Shown: in pieces, positions 1 through 5,637 of the stretch
Layout of the letters: every line of letters begins with the position of its first letter
Position numbering within the stretch: position 1 is the first letter of the stretch
Assembly: GCA_937901265.1 (NCBI GenBank)
Contig: CALCHA010000310.1
Span: 1 to 7,709, forward strand
Direction: 5' to 3'
DNA: 7,709 nucleotides
Origin: an uncultured Phycisphaerales bacterium
GTDB lineage: Bacteria > Planctomycetota > Phycisphaerae > WQYP01
Made by a program: the position numbers and the translations under genes
The notes under the pieces: generated by a model
Told to the model about the DNA's origin: nothing
Seen by the model: the letters and a program-made list of their open reading frames with translations, nothing else
The model's database searches: none

Positions 1-21
1 GCGAGTACAACTCAGCTTTTA

Positions 22-66
22 ACGCGGAGAAGCGGAGGAACGGAGGGACGCGGAGAACAAGGAGGG
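22..66. repeat. Degenerate purine-rich 9-nt tandem repeat
   Basis: The plus strand is almost purely purine with regular C interruptions and can be cut into five near-9-nt units: ACGCGGAGA (22-30), AGCGGAGGA (31-39), ACGGAGGG (40-47), ACGCGGAGA (48-56) and ACAAGGAGGG (57-66). The first and fourth units are identical. It lies just after a TAA (20-22) that closes the pdhC frame, so it is in the intergenic leader. Function is unknown. It may be an element dispersed through the genome, but one copy in one window cannot show that. Confidence 0.55.
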
Positions 67-113
67 CTGACACCTTGCCCCACCTCATGCGCCCACGTTG
101 GAGGGGATTGCTT

Positions 114-140
114 TTGCGAGTTGCTGGTTGCGGCTAGGAT
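114..140 (+). promoter_or_regulatory. Possible sigma70-like promoter for pdhC
   Basis: TTGCGA (114-119) and TAGGAT (135-140) resemble -35 and -10 boxes, with a spacer of 15 nt, shorter than the optimum of 17. Transcription would begin near 147 and give a leader of about 60 nt containing the hairpin at 158-176. The matches are imperfect and promoter rules in this lineage are not well known, so this is a tentative call. Confidence 0.2.
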
Positions 141-157
141 GGGCGGTGAAACGAGAA

Positions 158-176
158 CATCGGCGAAGCGCCGGTG
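158..176 (+). other. Hairpin in the pdhC leader
   Basis: Bases 158-165 (CATCGGCG) pair with 169-176 (CGCCGGTG) in an 8-bp stem containing one G-U pair, closed by the loop AAG. It ends 29 nt before the pdhC start. No T-run follows, so it is not a classical terminator. It could stabilise the leader or affect translation, or it could be chance in GC-rich DNA. Confidence 0.4.
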
Positions 177-192
177 GCAAGGGATTGTTCGC

Positions 193-197
193 AGAGG
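193..197 (+). promoter_or_regulatory. Ribosome binding site of pdhC
   Basis: AGAGG lies 8 nt before the ATG at 206. Together with the start of the conserved lipoyl domain right after that ATG, it supports 206 as the start rather than the in-frame ATG at 98. Confidence 0.5.
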
Positions 198-205
198 TTT
201 TCGCC

Positions 206-1579
206 ATGCCGATTGAAATCACGATGCCGAAGTTGACCGATACCATGACGGAAGCCACCTTGGCGAAGTGGTTGAAGAAAGAGGGGGACAAGATCAGCCC
301 GGGGGACATGATCGCCGAGGTGGAGACGGACAAGGCGACGCAGGAACTGGAGATGTTTGACGCCGGGGTCGTGGCGAAGATTGTCGCCGGGGAAGGAACC
401 AAGCTGGCGGTGGGGGCGTTGATTGCCGTCCTGGCCAAGCCGGGGGAGGATGTCAAGGCGGTGGCCGCGGCGGTGAAAACGAATGGGGCGGCGGCGGCCG
501 TGAAGGCGCCCGAAAAGCCGGCGGCAGCGCCGGCGGGGAAAGGCAATGCCATTGAAAATGCCGACGGCAACAAAGCGCCCGTGGGGGCATCGGCCGGGAG
601 CCCCGCGCCCGCCGTGCCGGTGGAGGACCATCAGGAAGGCTCCGAGCCGCGCGCCATTCAAACCGGCAAGCTGCGCGCGAGCCCGCTCGCCCGGAAAATC
701 GCTGAGGACCAGGGCGTCGATCTCACAACCGTCCCCGGCACAGGCCCCGAGGGGCGAATCATCAAGCGCGACGTCCTTGACGCGGCGAGCCATCCCGCGG
801 CCAAGGCCCAGGGGGCAAGCGCCGTCAAGGCGACGGGACCATCCACGGCGGGGCAGGCCGCACCCGTGCAGCCCGGGGCCAAGCTCGAACAAAAGCAAAT
901 TCCCCTCTCGAACATGCGGCAGACCATTGCACGCCGGCTCGTGGAATCGAAACAGCAGATCCCGCACTTCTATCTCTCGATGGATGTCGTGATGGACAAA
1001 CTTCTGGATCTGCGAGTCCAGCTCAATGAGCAGATCGCGCCCGAGAAGTTGTCCGTGACCGACTTCATCGCTCGCGGCGTGGCGGTCGCCCTGGCGCGCA
1101 ACCCGGGCATGAACGCCAGCTTCGGCGGCAACGCGATCGTGCAGCACGGAACCGTCGACCTGGGCATTGCCGTGGCGCTCGATGATGGGCTGGTGGTCCC
1201 GGTGATTCGCCAGGCGCACGCCAAAGGCATCCGGGCGATTTCGCAGGAAATCAAAAACCTCGCGGATCTCGGCCGAAAGCGCAAGCTCAAGGCGGATCAG
1301 ATGACCGGATCAACCTTCACGATTTCCAATCTCGGCATGTACGGCGTCAAGAATTTTAATGCCATCGTGAATCCGCCGGAGAGTGGCATCCTCGCCGTCG
1401 GCGGCACGACGTGGCAACCGGTGGTAAAAGAGGTGGGCGGAAAGCGCGAGATCGTGGCGGCGCAAGTGATGAATGTCACCCTCTCCGCAGATCACCGCGT
1501 GGTCGATGGAGCCACCGGCGCAAAGTTCCTTCAGGATTTGAAAACCCTGCTGGAAGCACCGCTGACCATGCTGATCTGA
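206..1579 (+). CDS. pdhC: Dihydrolipoamide acetyltransferase (E2) of pyruvate dehydrogenase-type complex
   Basis: A 457-residue E2 core protein of a 2-oxoacid dehydrogenase complex. It takes the acyl group from E1 on a swinging lipoyl arm and passes it to coenzyme A. Domains are in the usual order. A single lipoyl domain spans about 1-77, with the lipoylated Lys43 in VETDKAT. An Ala/Pro-rich linker follows. The peripheral subunit-binding domain spans about 157-193 (RASPLARKIAEDQGVDL, then GPEGRIIKRDV). After a second linker, the catalytic domain spans about 228-457, with the active-site motif SADHRVVDG (His430, Asp434). The C-terminus, LLEAPLTMLI, is typical of the pyruvate enzyme. The start at 206 was chosen because MPIEITMPKLTDTM is the canonical beginning and AGAGG lies 8 nt upstream; the 36 extra residues available from 98 look like no known domain. 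E1 and E3 genes are not in the window. Substrate (pyruvate rather than 2-oxoglutarate or branched-chain acids) is inferred from the overall look, not proven. Confidence 0.93.
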   Translation: MPIEITMPKLTDTMTEATLAKWLKKEGDKISPGDMIAEVETDKATQELEMFDAGVVAKIVAGEGTKLAVGALIAVLAKPGEDVKAVAAAVKTNGAAAAVKAPEKPAAAPAGKGNAIENADGNKAPVGASAGSPAPAVPVEDHQEGSEPRAIQTGKLRASPLARKIAEDQGVDLTTVPGTGPEGRIIKRDVLDAASHPAAKAQGASAVKATGPSTAGQAAPVQPGAKLEQKQIPLSNMRQTIARRLVESKQQIPHFYLSMDVVMDKLLDLRVQLNEQIAPEKLSVTDFIARGVAVALARNPGMNASFGGNAIVQHGTVDLGIAVALDDGLVVPVIRQAHAKGIRAISQEIKNLADLGRKRKLKADQMTGSTFTISNLGMYGVKNFNAIVNPPESGILAVGGTTWQPVVKEVGGKREIVAAQVMNVTLSADHRVVDGATGAKFLQDLKTLLEAPLTMLI

Positions 1580-1635
1580 GACGCCCCCGAGTCGTGCCTT
1601 TCATGCAGCGCGGGCAAAACAGACGGGCGGGGGGG

Positions 1636-2343
1636 TTACAGCCGCAGCCAGTGCGTTAGTTGCGCGGGGGTAATGTGGGTGAGGTTTTCGGCTGCGTGCG
1701 TGGCGCAGCGGCGAACATGCTCAAGCGGAAGCGACGTGGCGACGGCGAGCACCGGCAGCCCCGCGGCGCGGGCCGCCGCGCAGCCCCCTTCGGAGTCTTC
1801 GATCACCAGGGAATGTTCCTTTTCCAGCGTCGCATCGTTCTCAATGTTGAGAAGGTCGAACGCCTTGTTGTAGCCTTCCGGGTCGGGCTTGCCGTTGCGG
1901 ACGTCTTCAATGGCAACGACGGTGTTGAAGTGCCGGCGGAGCTGGAAGGCGTCGAGAAGCTCGATGATTTCTGCACGCCGCGCACCCGAACAGATCGCCC
2001 GGGGAACGTTCTGCGATTCGAGGAAGGCGAGGATTTCGCGGACGCCGGGAAGAGGCTCGGCGAATGCTCCCAGCTTGTCCTGAAACAGGTCGTGCTTGGT
2101 GGCGGAGAGGCGCCGGATAAGGCTGTCGTCGGCGGGGCGACCATGGTCGCGGAGCATGTGGAAGAACCCCTCCTGGTCGCCATACACGATGTAACGGGTG
2201 AAGTAGGCTTGGCGCGGGATCTCCAGAGGCCCCCCAATATCAGCCGCGTGGGCGGCGAAAGTGTGGTTGTAGGCGGCGTGGTGCAGGGATTCGGTGTCGG
2301 CGATGACGCCGTCGAAATCGAAAATAACGCAGGCATTTGGCAT
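1636..2343 (-). CDS. HAD superfamily subfamily I phosphatase (beta-phosphoglucomutase-like)
   Basis: A 235-residue soluble hydrolase with all four haloacid-dehalogenase motifs. Motif I is FDFDGVIADTE, with nucleophile Asp9 and acid/base Asp11. Motif II is Ser119 in ICSGARR. Motif III is Lys152 in NGKPDPEGY. Motif IV is VIEDSEGG with Glu182 and Asp183. The helical region between motif I and about residue 90 is a C1-type cap, which points to subfamily IA enzymes such as phosphoglycolate phosphatase, beta-phosphoglucomutase and small sugar-phosphate phosphatases; the substrate cannot be read from the sequence. The length is normal for the group. It is the second gene of a minus-strand pair, 57 nt downstream of the App1-type gene, and I see no Shine-Dalgarno motif before its ATG, so it may depend on the upstream gene for expression. 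It converges with pdhC across a 56-nt gap. Confidence 0.9.
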   Translation of the reverse strand: MPNACVIFDFDGVIADTESLHHAAYNHTFAAHAADIGGPLEIPRQAYFTRYIVYGDQEGFFHMLRDHGRPADDSLIRRLSATKHDLFQDKLGAFAEPLPGVREILAFLESQNVPRAICSGARRAEIIELLDAFQLRRHFNTVVAIEDVRNGKPDPEGYNKAFDLLNIENDATLEKEHSLVIEDSEGGCAAARAAGLPVLAVATSLPLEHVRRCATHAAENLTHITPAQLTHWLRL

Positions 2344-2400
2344 GGCGGCATGATAAGCGGGCGGGGCGAAATGACAATCATGGAGAATGCCGCGGCAGGC

Positions 2401-3402
2401 TTACCCCAGGGAGGCGGGATCATCGAAGAGGTGCCAGTTGGGAACATCGCGGAACACCTGCGACCAGTCCCGGTTTACGCCGCCGGCATCGCGAATGTAA
2501 ATGCCGAGGACCTGCTGCGGAAACTTGCGCGCAAGAGCGGCGTAAACTTCGCCATCCTGTTCACCGGAGTCGCCGATCAGAATAAAGCGGCGGTGCGGGA
2601 ATCGCTGAAGGAGCTCCCGAAGATGGCGGCGCTTGACGTGGGCGGAGGTGACAAAGGCACTCAGCAGGTTGCGACCACGGAAGCGCAGGCGGCGAAGGTG
2701 AAAGCTGCCCAGGGGAAAACCCGCGGCGGTGAGTCCCTCGGCGAGGAAGGGGTAGAGTTGCCACGGACTTGCGGAGACATAGTGAAAGGCGGCGTCATGT
2801 TCGCGGCGGAGGCGGGAGTAGAGGGCGGCCATTCCGGGAACGCAGGCGAACGCTTCGCAGAAAGTGCTCCGCAGCACGGCGCGCGGCTCGAGCACGCCGG
2901 TGATCTTGACGGTGTCATCAATATCCGAAATCAGAGACACGCCGGAGGTTTCCAGGAGCATGGCCCGCCCGACGAACTGGCGCGGATCGCCGTCCATGGT
3001 GCAGGCGCGGAAGTCCATCCATTTCACCGTGCCATCGACGCTGGCGGCGTCGTCGACCTGCCGGTCGGTCAGGCTGATCCAGCCTTCGAAGTGGCCATCG
3101 GGGCGCGAGCGGTTCATGACAAACTCGCGGCCGCCGCAGAGGATGCGCAGGCGCTCACCGCGTTCGCTGTCGGCGAAGAAAGCGCCGAGGCGCGAGCGGA
3201 GGGTGGCGTCGTCGGCGCCCTTGTGGACGCGTCGAACCAGCGCCCGCCGGGCCAGCCACATCGCGGCTCTGCGGACGCGCGAATATTGCACCGGGGCGTA
3301 GATCCAGCCATGCACGCGCACCCGCCACCCGCCCTCCTCGCGCCAGCCCACGGTGGGAAAAAACTGCACCGTTTCTTCGGCATCGATCCCGTAACGAGCC
3401 AT
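2401..3402 (-). CDS. App1/DUF2183-family phosphatase (phosphatidate phosphatase-like)
   Basis: A 333-residue protein with the App1 catalytic domain (DUF2183), named for the yeast phosphatidate phosphatase App1. The HAD-like motif is GVSLISDIDDTVK, with Asp160 and Asp162 as the expected nucleophile and acid/base in a DxDxT pattern. FHYVSASPWQLYPFL (about 207-220) supplies the second motif, and FILIGDSGEQDGEVYA (about 273-288) the acidic third motif with Asp278 and Asp283. The N-terminal 150 residues (TVGWREEGGWRVRVHGW and onward) match the usual beta-rich leader of bacterial members. I see no signal peptide or membrane helix, so it is probably cytosolic or peripheral. GGAGAGG (3411-3405) lies just before the start. 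It is the first gene of a two-gene minus-strand unit and divergent from rarA. Family assignment is firm, but bacterial substrates are not well established, so phosphatidate is only a family-based guess. Confidence 0.88.
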   Translation of the reverse strand: MARYGIDAEETVQFFPTVGWREEGGWRVRVHGWIYAPVQYSRVRRAAMWLARRALVRRVHKGADDATLRSRLGAFFADSERGERLRILCGGREFVMNRSRPDGHFEGWISLTDRQVDDAASVDGTVKWMDFRACTMDGDPRQFVGRAMLLETSGVSLISDIDDTVKITGVLEPRAVLRSTFCEAFACVPGMAALYSRLRREHDAAFHYVSASPWQLYPFLAEGLTAAGFPLGSFHLRRLRFRGRNLLSAFVTSAHVKRRHLRELLQRFPHRRFILIGDSGEQDGEVYAALARKFPQQVLGIYIRDAGGVNRDWSQVFRDVPNWHLFDDPASLG

Positions 3403-3497
3403 GGCCTCTCCGCTTGCGGCACCACGCAGGAAACCCGTCCGCCCGCACGCTACACTTCCCTTCCCATGATACCGTAACCCTTATACACCGGAATTCG
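3403..3497. promoter_or_regulatory. Divergent intergenic region between App1-type gene and rarA
   Basis: This 95-bp gap separates two divergently read genes and should hold promoters for both. On the plus strand TATACA (3482-3487) is the only AT-rich -10-like box. It would put the transcription start about 4 nt before the rarA ATG at 3498, giving an almost leaderless mRNA, which fits the lack of a clear Shine-Dalgarno there. No convincing -35 box accompanies it. The placement is inference. Confidence 0.3.
3405..3411 (-). promoter_or_regulatory. Ribosome binding site of the App1-type gene
   Basis: On the minus strand GGAGAGG precedes the ATG at 3402. Its GGAG core is 5 nt from the start codon. 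It is the best Shine-Dalgarno match in the window and fixes the start. Confidence 0.55.
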
Positions 3498-4886
3498 ATG
3501 GCCGACCTCTTCCAACCCCTGCGTGACCAGCGGCGTGCCGCGGCCCTTCCGCTGGCGGCGCGCATGCGGCCACGGACGCTTGACGAGTTTTCCGGGCAGC
3601 CCGCGATCCTGGCTCCGGGGAAACTCCTGCGGCGCATGATCGAGGCGGATCGCCTGACGTCGGTGATCTTCTATGGGCCTCCGGGGACGGGAAAAACGAC
3701 GCTGGCGCATCTGATCGCCACGCACACGCACTGCCACTTCGTCGAGCTGAACGCGGTCGCGGTGGGGGTCAAGGAGGTGCGGGAGGTTCTGAGCGCCGCC
3801 AAGGCGCGTCTGGAGGATGCACCGCCGGGGGCACCGGGCGGGGGGCGGACGGTGCTGTTTCTCGATGAGATTCACCGCTTCAATAAGGCGCAGCAGGACG
3901 TTCTTCTGGGGGACGTGGAGCGTGGCCAGATCCTTCTTATTGGGGCCACGACGGAGAATCCCTTTTTCTCGGTGAATGCGGCGCTGGTGTCGCGATCGCA
4001 GATTTTTCAGTTTACGCCACTGACCGAGGGGGATATCCGCTCAATCATTCTGGCCGCCGCGGCCGATAGGGAGAGAGGCTATGGAAGCCTGCCGCTCCAG
4101 CTTGCGCCCGAGGCGGTGGAGCATTGGGCCCGGGTCTCCGATGGCGACGCGCGGCGGGCGCTCACGGCGCTGGAGATTGCGGTCCTTTCCGGCGGCAAGC
4201 GCGAGGGCAACGCCGACGGGAAGATTGTGGTCGATCTCGCGGTCGCGCAGGAGTCGATCCAGCGGAAAGCGGTGGTCTATTCGGCGGGCGGCGACGAGCA
4301 TTACGACGCGGCGAGCGCGTTGATCAAATCGATGCGCGGGAGCGACCCCGACGCTGCGATCTACTGGCTGGCGCGGATGCTTCACGCGGGTGAGGACCCG
4401 CGCTTCATCGCGCGGCGCATCGCCATTCTGGCAAGTGAAGACATCGGCAACGCGGACCCCGCCGCGATCATCCTGGCGGCGGCGACGCACAGCATCGTCG
4501 AGTTCGTCGGCATGCCCGAGGCGCAGATTTCGCTCGCCCAGGCGGTCACTTACATGGCCTGCTCGCCCAAATCGAACGCCGCGTATGCGGCGATTTCCGA
4601 GGCGATGGAGGATGTCGAAAAGCAGCGCACCGTCCCCGTGCCACGCCATCTGCGCGATGCGCATTACCAGGGATCCAAAGAACTGGGCCACACCGGGTAC
4701 AAATACGTGCACGACTTTCCCGAGGGCTACGTGGCGCAGGACTACCTGGGGGTGGACAAAACCTACTATCGGCCAACGGACAGGGGCAAGGAGGCGACGT
4801 TTCAGAAGTATCTGGCGCGGCTCCAGGCAATCCGCGAGGGCCTTGCCCAGGCCCCCGCATCCTCCCAGCCGCCACAATCGCCCTGA
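3498..4886 (+). CDS. rarA: Replication-associated recombination protein A (RarA/MgsA, AAA+ ATPase)
   Basis: A 462-residue clamp-loader-like AAA+ ATPase (MgsA in E. coli, Mgs1/WRNIP1 in eukaryotes) that acts at stalled replication forks and single-strand/double-strand junctions. The N-terminus [17 protein letters not shown] is the family signature. Walker A is GPPGTGKTT (60-68), Walker B is [12 protein letters not shown] (119-130) with Asp123 and Glu124, sensor 1 is LIGATTENP (147-155), a likely arginine finger is Arg166 in SRSQIF, and sensor 2 is [13 protein letters not shown] (214-226). The C-terminal half carries the conserved oligomerisation segment, with [20 protein letters not shown] (261-280) and [17 protein letters not shown]. 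Length is normal. The frame is open back to an ATG at 3414, but those 28 residues lie outside the family and overlap the divergent promoter region, so 3498 is preferred. The last 12 residues are a Pro/Ser tail. fau follows after 106 nt. Confidence 0.95.
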   Translation: MADLFQPLRDQRRAAALPLAARMRPRTLDEFSGQPAILAPGKLLRRMIEADRLTSVIFYGPPGTGKTTLAHLIATHTHCHFVELNAVAVGVKEVREVLSAAKARLEDAPPGAPGGGRTVLFLDEIHRFNKAQQDVLLGDVERGQILLIGATTENPFFSVNAALVSRSQIFQFTPLTEGDIRSIILAAAADRERGYGSLPLQLAPEAVEHWARVSDGDARRALTALEIAVLSGGKREGNADGKIVVDLAVAQESIQRKAVVYSAGGDEHYDAASALIKSMRGSDPDAAIYWLARMLHAGEDPRFIARRIAILASEDIGNADPAAIILAAATHSIVEFVGMPEAQISLAQAVTYMACSPKSNAAYAAISEAMEDVEKQRTVPVPRHLRDAHYQGSKELGHTGYKYVHDFPEGYVAQDYLGVDKTYYRPTDRGKEATFQKYLARLQAIREGLAQAPASSQPPQSP

Positions 4887-4902
4887 TCCGCGGTACTTTT
4901 TT
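4868..4902 (+). terminator. Weak candidate terminator at the end of rarA
   Basis: A run of six T (4897-4902) lies 10 nt after the rarA stop codon. Just before it, 4890-4894 can pair with 4868-4872 in a 5-bp stem with one G-U pair and a 17-nt loop that contains the stop codon. The T-run is the only one of this kind in the window, but the stem is short and the loop long, so termination would be inefficient at best. Confidence 0.22.
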
Positions 4903-4922
4903 GTTAATCGGCGTGTGGGCAA

Positions 4923-4951
4923 TTCACCGCCGGCCCGCAGGCGGGTAGGAT
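4923..4951 (+). promoter_or_regulatory. Possible promoter upstream of fau
   Basis: TTCACC (4923-4928) and TAGGAT (4946-4951) each match four of six bases of the sigma70 boxes, with an ideal 17-nt spacer. The start would be near 4958 and leave a 35-nt leader. The same TAGGAT hexamer occurs before pdhC. The -10 box overlaps the hairpin at 4941-4958. A plausible but unproven site that would give fau and the following genes their own transcript. Confidence 0.3.
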
Positions 4952-4958
4952 AACCCGC
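4941..4958. other. Perfect 6-bp inverted repeat in the rarA-fau gap
   Basis: GCGGGT (4941-4946) and ACCCGC (4953-4958) form a perfect stem with the loop AGGATA. No T-tract follows, so it is not a standard terminator. Because it overlaps the possible -10 box it could equally be an operator half-site pair. It may also be chance. Confidence 0.35.
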
Positions 4959-4992
4959 GCAACATGTCGTTCGCCTTGACGCGAGAACTGCA

Positions 4993-5598
4993 ATGACGAA
5001 ATTACAACTCCGCGCCCAGATGAAAATTTTCCTGGCGGGACTCTCTGCCAACGAGCGGCACGCTCGATCGCTGGCGGCGTGCGACGAACTGATGGCCACG
5101 CGCGAATTCCGGCATGCCCAGACCATCATGATTTTTCTGTCGATGGCTTCGGAAGTGGAGACCTCGACGCTCGCGGTCAAGGCGTGGCAGGAGGGCAAAT
5201 CCATCGCCGTGCCCCGGATTGACTGGGACACGCAGCGGATGGAACCGGTGCAGATCACGAGTCTGGACACCGACACGATGCAGACCTCGGGCATGGGGTT
5301 CCGCGAGCCGGCCTCAGGGATGTCGGTGCCCCTGGGGTGTATTGACATGGTGGTGATCCCGGGGATGGCCTTTGATCGGAAGGGAATTCGCGTCGGCCGC
5401 GGTCGGGGTTTTTACGACCGCTTTCTGGCGCAGCAGGACTTTAAGGGCGTGCGGTGCGCCCTGTGTTTCCATGAGCAACTCGTGGTGGAGCCTCTGCCTT
5501 GTGAGGCCCACGATGTGCCCATGGATTTGATCGTGACGGACACGGAGGTTGTCCGGTGCCAACCCGCGGGCCATTCCGCGGGCAAGCATGGGCACTAG
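4993..5598 (+). CDS. fau: 5-formyltetrahydrofolate cyclo-ligase
   Basis: A 201-residue enzyme of the 5-FCL/MTHFS family (YgfA in E. coli). It uses ATP to convert 5-formyl-tetrahydrofolate, a stored or dead-end folate, to 5,10-methenyl-tetrahydrofolate in the cytosol. The hallmark segment GMAFDRKGIRVGRGRGFYDR (124-143) carries the glycine-rich phosphate-binding loop and FYDR. MASEVET (51-57) contains the folate-contacting Glu, and HDVPMDLIVTDTEVV (173-187) is the usual C-terminal strand-helix segment. Length is close to the family norm, but residues 188-201 form an extra tail with three His (PAGHSAGKHGH) that is not part of the conserved fold. The ATG at 4993 is the natural family start; no strong Shine-Dalgarno is visible. 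In proteobacteria this gene often follows the 6S RNA gene, but the 106-nt gap here is too short for one. The next gene starts 39 nt downstream. Confidence 0.93.
   Translation: MTKLQLRAQMKIFLAGLSANERHARSLAACDELMATREFRHAQTIMIFLSMASEVETSTLAVKAWQEGKSIAVPRIDWDTQRMEPVQITSLDTDTMQTSGMGFREPASGMSVPLGCIDMVVIPGMAFDRKGIRVGRGRGFYDRFLAQQDFKGVRCALCFHEQLVVEPLPCEAHDVPMDLIVTDTEVVRCQPAGHSAGKHGH
5563..5582. other. Perfect 7-bp hairpin inside the end of fau
   Basis: CCCGCGG (5563-5569) and CCGCGGG (5576-5582) are perfect reverse complements separated by GCCATT. The hairpin lies within the last codons of fau, in the non-conserved tail (188-201), 16 nt before the end of the gene. With no T-run it is not a canonical terminator; it might protect the 3' end of a message or slow transcription before the next gene. 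Confidence 0.4.
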
Positions 5599-5637
5599 GG
5601 GCCACAGGTCGAGGATCGGTCTGTCGTCTAACGAAGC

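Noticed and set aside
98..205. N-terminal extension of pdhC from the ATG at 98
   Set aside because: The 36 residues do not resemble a targeting or lipoyl sequence. The canonical E2 start MPIEITMPKL and a ribosome site point to 206.
1580..1635. Bidirectional terminator between pdhC and the HAD gene
   Set aside because: C-rich (1583-1588) and G-rich (1627-1635) tracts could pair, but only across a loop of about 40 nt, and no T-tract is present on either strand.
2345..2393. GCGGCAT/ATGCCGC inverted repeat between the two minus-strand genes
   Set aside because: Only 7 bp with a 35-nt loop in GC-rich DNA; not distinguishable from chance.
1660..3477. A 605-codon open frame on the plus strand, antisense to both HAD-fold phosphatase genes
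   Set aside because: It has no recognisable motif and spans two genes whose catalytic motifs are intact on the other strand. Long antisense frames are expected in GC-rich DNA.
3414..3497. N-terminal extension of rarA from the ATG at 3414
   Set aside because: The 28 residues lie outside the RarA family and would occupy the whole divergent promoter region. The family-like start is at 3498.
4976..4981. TTGACG as a -35 box next to the fau start
   Set aside because: The -10 position would fall inside the fau coding region and has no good match (AAATTA); transcription would begin past the start codon.
4887..4992. 6S RNA upstream of fau, as in many proteobacteria
   Set aside because: The gap is 106 nt, shorter than a typical 6S RNA of about 180 nt. 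I could not find the long closing stem with a central bubble.
4041..5348. A 435-codon minus-strand open frame across rarA and fau
   Set aside because: It is antisense to two firmly identified genes, crosses their intergenic gap, and its translation is Arg/His-rich without domain signatures.
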